Assembly: GCA_024138025.1 (NCBI GenBank)
Contig: JAMXBD010000093.1
Coordinates: 496,001 to 560,000 of the forward strand
Reading direction: 5' to 3'
Source: Combretum micranthum
Taxonomy: Eukaryota > Streptophyta > Magnoliopsida > Myrtales > Combretaceae
DNA: 64,000 bases
Shown in pieces: positions 27,601-39,499 of the stretch. The position numbers were made by a program, and so were the translations under genes. The first letter of the stretch is position 1; each line of letters opens with the position of its first letter. The notes beneath the pieces are model-generated. The model did not search any database. It was not told the DNA's origin and worked only from the letters and a program-made list of their open reading frames with translations.

Positions 27601-28516
27601 AGACTTCAAATGATTTGTGTCATGTTTGCATTTTTGTGTCATGTTGACTTTCCTATTTTTTATTTATAGACTTGTACTATTACTATTATGTAGACTGATC
27701 AGCCGAGATCTCTAGTTTTGACTACTATTTGTACGTTGGGACTACTTATTTATTTCCATATATATATATCTTTTTATATTTCTATCATATATTTTATGTA
27801 ATTTGGAAAAATATAATTTTGTCCACATTTTGTTATGACATTAAATAATCAAATGTTTAAAAACATGAAAACTAATAGTCAAAATATATCTAATTGACTA
27901 TAATATAATGATAGAAAAACATCTACATAGGTATGTATTTTGCTACATATTAATATGTAAAATTTTTAATATTTGTTACCAAAAAGTAAATATTATTTAT
28001 ACACACAAGTTATTTTCTCAATTTATATATATAATTCGAAAATTATGAATAAAAAATTATAATATAATGATAAGAAAATAAGTACATATGTGTGTGTTTT
28101 GCTAAATATTAATATAAAAAAATTTAATATTTGTTATCAAAAAATAAATATTTTTTATACATACAACTTATTTCCTCGGTTATATATATACACTTTGAAA
28201 ATTATAAAAAAAATCTAATTTATTATAATATAATGATTGAAAAACATGTACATAGGTATATATTTTGCTAAATATTAATATATAAACTTTTTATATTTGC
28301 TATCAAAAAGTAAACAATATTTATACATAAAATTTATTTTCTTGATCTTATAATTATAATTTAAAATAACATCTATATAATATATTATGTATTTTCTTAA
28401 CTATAAATATATAAAAATAAATAAATATTTGTTAAAAAAATTAAATATTATATATTTAAATTTTTCATTATATTCGTATGGATTTTATTTAATTTTTTAA
28501 AAATTATTTTTTTATT

Positions 28517-29730
28517 AAGAGGCAAAATTCACCTCAGTTGGTCATCTTAGGCAAAATTTCCCTCAAATATAAACATATGAGGCAAATTTTGCCTCTCAAT
28601 GAAAAATAAATTACCGCCCTTCACAATTCTCGCACTGCAAAAAAATTTGGTGGAAAGTTATATTTTCGATAAAGGAGAATTTTGCCTCAATTTTGCATAT
28701 GAGGCAAACTCCTCAATTTAAAAAAAAAAAAAATTCCACTCAAAATTTTCGATCAAGGCAAAATTCGTCTCTATGCAAACTATTCAGATCTCTTTTGCCT
28801 CCACTCTTCCCTATAAAACCTTCTTCTTTCTTTATTTTACCCGCCTTCCATTTTTTCATGATTCATCCTCTCTAGAATCTCTCCTAGTAAATATTTTCTC
28901 CTCATCACAATTCATTTACATGTTTTTCTTACTATTATTTAAGCCAATGATTATGTTAATTGTATTTTTATATGATTTTTTAAGTATTGGATAACATATA
29001 ATCAATATCTTCATGGTAAAAATATGTTATTTTTATAATAATTTTCATTTCATGTTATTATATCATAAATAATTTCTATCATTAATACTTATTATTTCAT
29101 TTTATTTTGATAGGTATTGTAACTAAAACTATAATGACTATAGTTTTATATGTGTCTATGACTATTAATTATCTTATAATATTTTTATTATAAAAAATGA
29201 TTATTTCATACAAATTTAAAAAATTAACCATTACAATTTGAAATTTTAATTTAATAAAAAATAAAAATAAATCACTACAAATTATCCACAAGATCAATAC
29301 TTTAAAAAAACAAACACGTACTAAAAAGATTGTAGGGCATATTGGCCAAAAAATATTAAATCATTTTAAAAAAAATAAATTCCGTTAAGGTGACTTTTGC
29401 CTCAATTGACAAAAAAAAAAAAAAAAATTCCTTTGAGGCAACTTTTGCCTCAATTGGGAAGATAAAAAAATTTCCTCTAAGCCTCAAACATGCACAATGA
29501 ATTCGGTAAACGAAAAAATGATTTGGAGGGAATACTCGCCTCCATTTATTTTGAGGGGCGTTAGTTGCCTGAACTTATTTTGAAGCGACAATCGTCTCTA
29601 TCAATTATATGAGGTGAATTTCGCCTCTATTCTCCAAAAATAGCAAAGCTTTTCAGGCGAAAAAATTGAGACGATTAGGCTTATTCAAACGATTTTTCAT
29701 CCTACTAAGGTGATTTAATTTGCCTCTAAA
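28517..29730. repeat. GAGGCAAAA / TTTTGCCTC inverted motif array
   Basis: The motif GAGGC(A/G)AA and its complement recur many times, often as near-perfect palindromes such as GAGGCAAATTTTGCCTC (near 28579), GAGGCAACTTTTGCCTC (near 29436) and GAGGTGAATTTCGCCTC (near 29610). They cluster at 28517-28800 and 29390-29730 with a plain AT-rich gap between. In CACTA elements such subterminal repeats bind the element-encoded DNA-binding protein; that role is inferred here. Confidence 0.65.
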
Positions 29731-29750
29731 TCCCATATTCATACAAGTGA

Positions 29751-32296
29751 CATTATTCTTATTATAAAAGTGTAGGATGAAGCAATTAATAATGATATTA
29801 TAGGAAGATTGTGAATACATCCCAAATTATTGAACGAACGTACATGGATTTATCAAACTCTCCTATTATGTTTATTTGAGGTGAAATACTATTCCATACT
29901 CCCTTTGTCAAGTTGAAGATCCTTCTTATGATAATTGAAAGGCCATATCTATGATCGAAACATTGCATTGTGTTATATAACAGTTGAACACTATTTGTTA
30001 TTATTTTCAATTTCTAAGGGCAAATCATGCCCTTATGTAGATACACTGTTACTGAAGACATTTCGAATCATCATCAATTCGTCCTTTATATGAGATGCTG
30101 TTTGATTTGCAGTAATATAAGCAAATAAGGGAATGACTAAGGAAACAGTAAAGCTGGTTCTTCAATGATGGAATATGGCTTGATAAATAATGATTTGTAC
30201 GATAAGAATATAATTAAATTTAAGTTGTAATGAAAAATAAATGAGATTCTAATTATGGTTTTCAAAATCGTTGAGTCTGTGATTTTATAATTTTTTTTAA
30301 TTAAAATGAAAGTAAATCATTTCAATGCAAATTCTAAGTAAAATCACAAATATTGGGATACGATTAAATTTATAATTTCACTGATTCTATGTATTTTTAT
30401 ACAATTATACCAATTTCATATATTTTAGTGAATAATAAAATTACAATTTTAATAAGCATAATTCTAATTATAGTGAATACTATTGGTACAAAAATTATGT
30501 GGATGTAATAAGTGTATTGCTAAGAGAAAAGGAAAATTCCTGAACTCATATCCTTTTTGTTCCTTGGATTTCTTCAAATAACCTTTAATACCATATCCAA
30601 ATCTATCGACACAAAATACTAAGCATATCTTATTAGATTTGAGCCAAAAGATAAAGTTACATTCAGACATATTTTCTATAACTAACTTTAGGTCATATTT
30701 TACAAAAAAAAAAAAAAAAAAAGAAGATTGAATCCACCTATGACGAGGAAATTACATGTATCATGTACTTTAAAAAAAAATTGCATAAAACAAAATTATA
30801 AAAGAAAATTACAAAAGTAATATACTTATAAATATACGTGTATCGCTCGTTGGTTATGTGATACAAGTTCAGGCGAGTATCGCATAACCAACATACGATA
30901 CTCAAGTACCTTTTTTTTTTTTTTTGGCCTAGGTTACTATATCTCTATCCGAAGATGCGATACAAGTATAAATATTTGTATATCTCCACTTTAAGATGTG
31001 ATATAAGAACACTATTTTGGTAATTTTTTTTGTATAATTTATATTTGTGTATTTTCTTTTAAATCAACTCTAAACATGTGTTCAACCCCGACTATGACTA
31101 TAAGAATACGGTCAAAAGCAACATGTAAAGTAAATTTAAAATATGATCCAGAAAACTTGTATATTTACAGATATCTCCTGAAATCTGTTAACCGATAGTA
31201 TTTGAAATATTTGCATCTGATCCTTAAAACCTAAACTTATTATGTAAGGAATGCAGATCTTTCAAGGGATTCGCATGCTAATTTAATATATTATATATAT
31301 ATATATATATATATAAAGAGGGTTTGCTCAATTTTAAAAGATTTTAGAAAATATCGGTGCTGTTAAAAACCGCTATAATAGTATTTTAGAAAGAAATATT
31401 AATGATAAGTGTATATTATTTCGGTCTAGATGTAAACAGATACTTTTGCCACGTTAAGCACATGCAGCTTTTCCAACTGGAATTAGTAAAACTTTCTTTT
31501 TATTAATTTTTTATTATATATGTATTTGTGAGACTTCAATTGGCTTTGGTAACTGTGCCGATATCTCGTTTTTGTGTAAGGAAGGTTACAAGATTATAGC
31601 CTTCTTTTTACATGGTATTTTGCTCTCAAAACTGCCCACAGGAAGGGGGGCCAAAAAAAAAAAAAAAAAAAAATAGAGCTAAGCTTGGATTCCCAGATTC
31701 AATGCAATAATGAGTGCATGCAACTGTTTCCAGCAACATAAACACAACCTATTCGCCTTTTTCATTTATTACTCCTTTTTTTTTAAGTCTTTACGACTTT
31801 GTAGCTAACTCTACTAGCCCAAACCATATACTATTTACAAGAAATTATTGCTACATTTTTTATCCTTATAATGTATAGTTCCATGTAAATTTTTTGGCCA
31901 CTTCTACGGTCTCGTAACAAATTCTTGAGATATTTATGAGAATTATATAGATAACAGAAATACAATAGTCAGAAAATTAACCTAAAAAGATGAATTAACA
32001 AGTTTATAGGACTTTGAGCTTGGTACAAATATACTCCATTAACTTTTAAATGTTATAAATAATATTCCTAAATTTAAATAATTGGCAAATAAACTCTAGA
32101 AGTTGCGAAATGACCCTCCAAAATTTTTATGAAAGTATGAAGACATATTTCAAACTTATCAAATCGTACTTTAATACTTCTTATACTGTTGCTTTGATGG
32201 TGTTTTTTTTTTTTAACTCAAAAATAAAATGTCCTCTAAATTCCCAATTTAATAAAATCTAAGAGAATTATATATAATGTCTAGAATAAATTCAGT
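29751..32296. repeat. direct repeat copy B (~2.5 kb) flanking the CACTA-like element
   Basis: Second copy of 23015-25326 in the same orientation. It starts immediately after the right end of the CACTA-like element and ends at TTCAGT, beyond which it is unrelated to copy A. It differs from copy A by a 354-bp insertion (30745-31098), a (TA)n expansion near 31290-31314, a 24-bp gain near 31723-31747 and loss of ~125 bp near 31160. Confidence 0.85.
30745..31098. mobile_element. 354-bp insertion with 7-bp flanking duplication, present only in copy B
   Basis: CTATGAC at 30738-30744 is repeated at 31092-31098, while copy A has a single CTATGAC at 24008-24014 running straight into TATAAGAAT. The inserted DNA has no open frame and no obvious terminal inverted repeat. 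It contains a hairpin, GTTGGTTATGTGATAC (30849-30864) against GTATCGCATAACCAAC (30877-30892), and three copies of an ATGYGATAYAAG motif. The superfamily is unknown. Confidence 0.6.
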
Positions 32297-35200
32297 GAAT
32301 ATACCTATATACATACACCAAAGTTTAAGTGCATTATTTACTATTTTACCTAATTTTTCTTTTTAGCTGAGGGGTTGGTGACATTGATGCCCATGTTTGC
32401 TGTTTGATAACAACAGTAGAAAATGTGGCAGACATAGTCAGGTTTCGCTTTGTCTAACGCAAATATTGTCATTAATAATGTCATAGAGTTGCCATCTTGA
32501 ATATCTTTGTCCCCATAGGTTTTTTTCTTTAAAAAAAAAAATTGACTTAGGTTTCATCATCGATATTGTCGTTCTTTATCATATCATGCGCAGTAACTAT
32601 AGCTATCAATGAAAACGATCTTTAATATGAAATTTATTGTTTAAATTTTTAGGTATTTGTTGAATGACATATGATTAAACATTTCGGTTTAGTTGTCTCA
32701 CTTAATTTAGAGAACAAATAACATAATTTGAGGACTCCCATACCATTCGAACATTGAAGTGCACTCTTAAACTTGCTACTTGAATTCATAGCGATCATAA
32801 TTTTGTCAAGTTAACGTACAATTAATGTGTATTAATATTTGTATAGCTAAAGTTTTGTTCTTTTTTTCCCTTTTTAGCTCCTATTCGGTCATTGGTTTCT
32901 TATCGTTTTGGCATTTTTCTTTTATCATTTATAAATAGACTGTTTATTAATAAATAAATACAGAAGAAAAACAAACATATTTTATTTATAAACAGATTAA
33001 ATATAAATAAAAAAATATATAAATATCGATAAAAATCAGATAATTGAAACATATCATCCATTATCTTATTTTCTTTAGATCGTAATAGGAGAAGTAATTA
33101 AATCAAGATGTGATAAAAGCCAGCAACAAATAAAATTAGTCACATTTTAGCTAATTTACACCTAGTTTGGTTGTGGGATCTATTTAGTGAAAACCCAATT
33201 AGATCAGTAGAAACTGCTTGGATATTGTAATATAACATAAATATAATGTTTCACATTGTATTTGCAATTTGAATTTAAATCCTTATGCACTTTTTTCGCC
33301 TCCTCTCAGGCCACAAATGACTAGACTATTACATAATAAATCCAATAACATATATCATATTTACAAGTTTAAATATTTTCTTTAGATATGTAGTATGTTA
33401 CTAACTTGAATAGATGTGACTAACACTAAAAATGTTGTTATTGATGATATACTAAATTGATTATCACTTGGATGAGGTAACAAATGTTGGGAAAATTGGG
33501 GGTGATTACAGACTGTCGAACAAACATCCGTTCCTATCTAGTTGTGTAATACTTGTTGAAGATAGTTTTACTTAGATTAGTTCCTTATTATTAGATTGTG
33601 CCTGCTATATGTGGAAGTTATTATGTCAGTCTATGTGAGGCAGAATTTATACAATTTTAAATATTGGTGTTAAGGAAGAAAGGCCATGTTTGGTTAGGAG
33701 AATGGGCATGTTTGGTAAAGAAGAATGGGCATGCATTCAATTGTTACATCCTTTAGTTTTAGGGTAGCCAATATTGATAAAACAGCAATTAATGATGCCT
33801 TGGATTTTTGAAGCATGCAAGCAAATATAATAGCTTTTGATTTTAGCGCTATTTGATTATTAACACTTTTGTAGACTATCTAGGTAATTAAAACTAGATT
33901 GAACCAGCTTGTTTAAGTAGGTTAACCTAGCACTAATGACTCTGCTCGGCGTGTTAGAAACAGAAATCCCAATTAGCTTTTGCTGGATCAGCAGGGGATA
34001 AGAAAAACCAACTTGGCAATTAGACTTAACTGGCCATGTTTATTGTGCACTTTTTCTTTATAAAGTTAAAAAAAAGGTGAAGACTAAAATTTCAAAACAA
34101 AGTATAGTTTTGTTACTTAATGTTCTTGGGTTTTTAATATTTTTCCATAGTATTTAAATGAAGTTAAAGTAGATTTTATTCATTTTAGTTTTGTTAAGAT
34201 ATACATAATGTAATTTAAATTCTTTTTGTTAAAATTCAAATACAAATAATGTTGCCCTAAATTTATTGACCCTAGTTTTACTTATTAGTTCTTAATTCCT
34301 AATCTTGTTAGTGCGAAAGGTGTGCTAATTATATACTATTACCGTTAAATAAAGAGATAATAATTCATTATGAATGAATAAGGATTGAGGGTAAACCATA
34401 TAAAGTGATTTTTTTTAAGATGTTACAGGTGTGAGATGTGTTAAAGTAAAAGCTTCAATATCAATATTTATAAGAATACAATAACATACCGGGGCAACAC
34501 AGTTTTATAAACTCAGATATAATGGAAACTATAAGAGACACTTGCCAAGCTTTAGTATAAAAATGCAATAACAATTTCGATTATATATGTCCATCACGTC
34601 AAATTCAATCCACTAATCATTGACGAATTACTTACTAACAGTCTTATAACTTACTGTCATCACCTCTAAACTTTCAAGCGGGAATTATCAAGTTCGAAGC
34701 TTTCTTTCTCTTTATAATGAAAAAAATAAAATAAAAACCATTCCCTCAATCAGTTGGTTGATCTTTATCATTTTTCATCTTCCAATTTTGGTTAGCCTCC
34801 ATTCTTCGCCAACTCGCGTACAGAAGTACTTCCAATATGTATCGGTTTTAGGAACATCAAACGTACCTAGTAAAAATAGGAAGCAATGAGGTCATGATAA
34901 GCATATAAAAAAAATTGTTGCAAAACATATATTATAGTCGGACTAGGCTAATGCGTAATCGGAAAATATTTTTGCCTTGTGTATTTTATTACTAGTTTAC
35001 CAGAAAACGTAGTTAGCTATTCGGCCCTAATATATTCACTTGTGCCTACAAAGGGATTTACCAGAGCGTTAGCTGCCACTCCATTCCGTTCAACTCCATC
35101 ATTGTACTGCCGACGTCCACCCTCTTAACTTCGAGGCCTATGTTGCATCATGATCCTTAGACCCCACTGAACTCATGCAAAGGCCAAACCAACTTACCTT

Positions 35201-37654
35201 AGTAAAAAAAAATATTCATTCATTAAGTATTATACACTGGACACGTGGTATGAAAATACGAATTAAATTTCTGCACATATATTAATAAATGCGTGACTTT
35301 CAAAACAATTATTATCAATTATTTGTTCAATTTCATATATTAAAATTTGATTGGTATTTACACATCATATTTATATAAAAACTGTGTTAGAACTGCTCTT
35401 AGTGTTAAAGCCCAAACCATTGTATTGTTTATAACCTAGGTACAAAAACCCCATTTATTATTTTTTAATCCCTTTTGCTGCTCTCAAATTAGGTAAATTC
35501 TCTCTTCTTCTATAATTAAAATCCTGAACTCTCTTCTTTTACTATTTATGAACTAGGGTTTGTGACTAATCCCTATTTTGCATGTTTTCGTTGATAAGTG
35601 ACTAATGAAATGTGAAACTATGGGTGTTATGGCCGTCAAGCTAGCCAAAGCCCCTAAATCACACTATTGTGATTATAGAAAGGTTTCCCAATCGATGGTT
35701 CTTTCTTCCTTTTTCTTAATATTTATATTGAGATTGTTTACATTTGTTAGATCTATTGTAATCTAACTACTTTTTTTTAGTTACAATATTTCTTGATTCT
35801 GTAGTCCTCATTGTTGTGTTGTAACAAATCATATCTAAATTATTTACTTATCCTTAATGCCATTAAATTGGTTCGATTGGCTAGAAATAATGTATAAGGT
35901 GTAGAATTAAATTAAGTGGGTAAACTATAAGATAAAATAGTATTAATCCTAAATTAGGTATGAAGTTTCTTAAATCTTCAAATCACTCATTTGAATTTAT
36001 ATATAAATTCATGTTGACAAGAATAATGAAATATCAAAACGCAAATAACACGAAGATTAATTAATTGCCACCTTCCTCTAACCATGAAGGACTATTAGGA
36101 CTTAAGTCAATTTATACCATAAGTAGCATGACTAAAGGTTGATTCTTTTAGATTTTATATAGTTATGTTACTTAAAATAAGGTATTTAATTAATATATAA
36201 TTGGTATAGTGTTGCCATAACATATAAGACAATAATATGACAAGTAGCGTGATTTCCTATAGAAGTTATATTAAGTTATAATTCATATATATGTGATATA
36301 GATATGGTAAATTTGACCATGAATCATATGGAAATCATGTAAATTATTATGAATATCTATTAAGAGTGAGTATATTGATTTTGACTATATAGGGTACTTT
36401 TTTTCTCGATTGAAACCCCAAACTTTATTTCACTAGCACTAATGACGTAACATTGTTCACGAAACCCTTGTGTTGAAGGATGTAAACCCGTGCTTTACCT
36501 AGATTCTTGACAATAAGGTATGTTAATTGCATTTCATTTGTCCAATTATAGCATTGTATATGTTTACTTAATAAAACTTGCGTAAACTTGCTTGATATGT
36601 GGTTGTGAGTAATAGCTCACTACATTGTGGTTTGCCCAAACCTTTATAGTTCTTTTGAGGTTTTAGAGCATGAAGAGAATGTGTGAGGATAAAGTGAAAA
36701 AGTGTTCCTCAACTAAGTTTTTTAAGACAAACAAAAAGATAGATCATGTGTAAGATAGATATAAATTATAAATTAGATGAATTTTTTTTATTTATATGAT
36801 ACTTTGTTCATTGTAGGATCCTATACCCAAATTTACTACCTGCAATAAAAACATGAAAATGCACTATAAAATACTCGGGAGGGGGATATTATGAATTGAG
36901 TATTTTCCCTAAAAATACAGAACAATTAATTTTAGTACAACATATCAATTTTAACTTTAATTGCAGTAGATAATACATAGTAGATTTGTAATATAATAAC
37001 TTAAAGAGATAGGGATAGAAAATTTTAGTCTAGTTTTAACGTGGAGTTCAACCCACTTCTTATTCTTCACGATCCACCAATATCTCTAATCGATGACTTC
37101 ACCACCAGTTTATTTATCACCAAAACTTGCTCAAGCTGAGTAATATAATGCTTTACAACACGTAAGAAATAATTTATTTTCTTTCTCTCTCTAGATGCTT
37201 TTAAATATATAGCAAATACAAGAACAAAATACTAGAATGATTTTTTTCTCTTTACGGATATTTTTAGTTTAATGAATAAGAGAACAAGATAATTAATGAT
37301 TTGTTTGTTCGCAGGTAAAAACTCTTTCAATTTACACCACTCTTGTCAATCTCCCAAGGACAGAGTATTTATAGCCTTTAGAAATTCAAATGTTCATTAA
37401 AGATAATGTCTTTAAGTCGCCAAGCATTAAATGTGCTTTAGTGGCTTTTTTGTTATATTGGCTCCAATATTTAAACTGTCACGCCCTAAATACTTGTCAT
37501 GCCTCAAAGTGCCATGCTTCATTTTTGCCCTCAACAAGTCTTTGCTTACATGCACTCCATTAAGCTTAAATTCAAACATGTCATGCCCGAGACTTATCAC
37601 GCCTCAATGTGTCGCACCTCAAATTTACTTTGACCAATACTGTGCTTTTTCTAT
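32297..37654. other. AT-rich intergenic stretch, no gene recognised
   Basis: I found no convincing open frame. A short tandem duplication occurs at about 33676-33735 (CATGTTTGGT...GAATGGGCATG twice). A pyrimidine-rich stretch with an ACTAGGGTTTGTGACTAA segment at about 35480-35640 has the look of a plant gene leader but leads to no open frame. The remainder is A/T-rich with no recognisable partner in the window. Confidence 0.4.
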
Positions 37655-37935
37655 CTTGTTGAGTCTTAGACTTTGAATTCATCACATCCTGAATAATGAG
37701 CTTGTCAAAACCCTCGATGAACCCTTCAACCAAAGTTGTGCATTTTTTGAACTTGTCGAGCTTTGATCTTAACTTTGTTGTGCCTTGACAAATTACCTTG
37801 TTAACCTCTCGATGTGACCATCGGCTAATGTTTCTGCATTTTTGCTTGTCAAGCTTTGGTCTTGAGTTTATCATACTATAGTGAATGAAACTATCTAACT
37901 CTCGACTTGACCCTTGACTAGGGTTGTTCCTACTA
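37655..37935. repeat. tandem repeat, ~95-bp unit, three diverged copies
   Basis: Units begin with CTTGTYRAG at 37655, 37752 and 37845 (periods 97 and 93 bp). Each contains a TTTGRTCTTRA-like block, a CTCGAYKTGACC/CTCGATGAACC block and, in the first two, GTTKYTGCATTTT before the next unit. A more decayed copy may precede them from about 37497. The 97-codon minus-strand open frame across them appears to be a by-product of the repeat. Confidence 0.6.
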
Positions 37936-38287
37936 AAAACCTACAGAAACTCTACAAAGACGCATAACATACACATATATATTCTAATATATCATTTGAC
38001 TAATTAAGTGCAATGTACCGTAATTGAATAGTTAATTATGTATCATTTATCTCATCAAAATCTGCATTGAACATACAAGTTCAATAATCTCCTCCTTTTT
38101 TATGAGGATAATCATGCGCAATTAACTCATTTTCAATTTAGTATACTCTTTCTCAATTAAGCATCTGGGTCTCAAAGGAATTGTCTCATATTTGATTTAA
38201 AGACTTTATGCTTAATTCTAGGGAAACTCACTACACTTAATTCATCCTTTTCCTCCTCTTTGTATTAATCAGCACAAAAACTTAAAA
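37936..38287. other. short intergenic spacer between two tandem arrays
   Basis: No gene or repeat of its own was recognised. Confidence 0.4.
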
Positions 38288-38518
38288 GACTTCACATTCC
38301 CTCAACAGAGGACTTCACAAACTTGCCTTAATACATGGGACTTCACACACTGCCTCAACAGAGGACTTCATAAACTTGCCTCAACACATGAGGACTTCAC
38401 ACACTATCTCAATATATGAGGACTTCATATGCTGCCTCACACATGAGGACTTCATATACTGCCTCACACATGAGGACTTTTTATTGCCTCAATAGAGGAC
38501 TTCATAAAGAACATTTGT
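38288..38518. repeat. minisatellite, ~27-bp unit GAGGACTTCA...CTGCCTCA, about eight copies
   Basis: GGACTTCA followed by an AT-rich spacer, then TGCCTCA and ACATGA or ACAGA, recurs about eight times with small length changes (23-29 bp). Neighbouring units are most alike in the middle (38415-38480). It lies next to retroelement debris and may have begun as LTR sequence. Confidence 0.8.
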
Positions 38519-39499
38519 AAATAAATGCGTGAATAGTGCTATATATTAGCTTACTAATCTCACAAATGACACTATTCACTTAATAGAAACAAATATGATT
38601 TAAGAGAGTATTTTCACAGAATATCACTCCATTAAGCTATACTCTCTCCTCTCTCCTTTAATCTCTTTCAAACAACATTTCTCTGCCACATTCAATATTT
38701 TAACATGTTTCTCCTTCTTTAATTGTGCATTCTACACTTCTCTCTTTTTAAACTCATAGAAAATGATAGATTTATGATATTGCAAACAAAAAGATATGCA
38801 CAAACAATATACAAGTTCAAAAAGATTTTAGACATGAAAAAGCATCCTTGTATCATAAATTTATGCAAGTTATTGTCAGAAAATTACAGAATATGCTTTT
38901 CAAGTGTGAACAAATAAGTCTAAGATAATATTCAAATAATTTCACATTTTCAAATAAGTTTAGAAAGTAACCTCAAACATTTTTAAGCATGAAAAACCAT
39001 TTTCATATATTCAAAGCCCAATTTTATTACAAATTTAGTTCAAAACATGCATAAGATCAGTATATCATGAAAGATCCATTTTCAAGCACATCAATACTTC
39101 ATGCAAGATTAAAAAGGTATAAAGCTTGTTGGAACTAAAAAAAAGTCATATAAATTTACATATTGTAAATTTGTGCACAAATTAGTTATCAATAGCATTG
39201 ATTTTTCCCAAGAGTACACAAATTTGTCAAAAAATATTTTCATTCAAATTTGAATCTTTGTACAAACTTGTTTAGATCCAATAAACATGAGAAAACATGA
39301 TTTATGCATTAAAAACATAAAAATCCAATTTTGTGCATTTCAAAATCAATTTTAGCTCAAAACATGCACAAAAGTATCTCAACATGAAAATTTTGCATAT
39401 GCAAGCATATCAACACGTTATATAAACATCAAGGGCACAAACTATAAAACTCAACAAATTGAGATTATACCATATTTTAGATTTTTCCCTTGAGTCACT
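38519..39499. other. AT-rich stretch downstream of the gag fragment
   Basis: Probably retroelement-derived because the gag fragment reads into it from the right on the minus strand, but no protease, integrase or reverse transcriptase motif was recognised. Short direct repeats of CATGAAAA / AAAACATGCA type occur throughout. Confidence 0.35.

Larger units (their letters stand above)
25326..29749 (+). mobile_element. decayed CACTA/En-Spm-like transposon
   Basis: It fills the interval between the two direct copies. The left border TACTGTAT and the reverse complement of the right border CACTTGTAT are similar and CACTA-like, although the first base has changed and no 3-bp target duplication is clear. 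The left half contains a broken plant transposase-type coding region (25379 to about 27600). The right part carries many GAGGCAAAA / TTTTGCCTC motifs in both orientations (28517-29730), the kind of subterminal repeat array typical of CACTA elements. An alternative is two elements, one with coding sequence and one subterminal fragment. Confidence 0.5.

Noticed and set aside
23015..32296. Interpretation of the two 2.3-kb direct copies as LTRs of a giant retrotransposon
   Set aside because: No TG...CA borders, primer-binding site, polypurine tract, or gag/pol. The interior instead encodes a CACTA-type transposase remnant.
35480..35700. Gene-leader-like segment with ACTAGGGTTTGTGAC
   Set aside because: No open frame or splice-linked coding sequence follows.
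37581..37874. 97-codon minus-strand open frame
   Set aside because: It lies across the ~95-bp tandem repeat and its apparent sequence follows the repeat; no recognisable domain.
38288..38518. Possible CRISPR-like array because of regular short repeats
   Set aside because: Repeat units are contiguous and variable without unique spacers, and the DNA is plant nuclear; it is a minisatellite.
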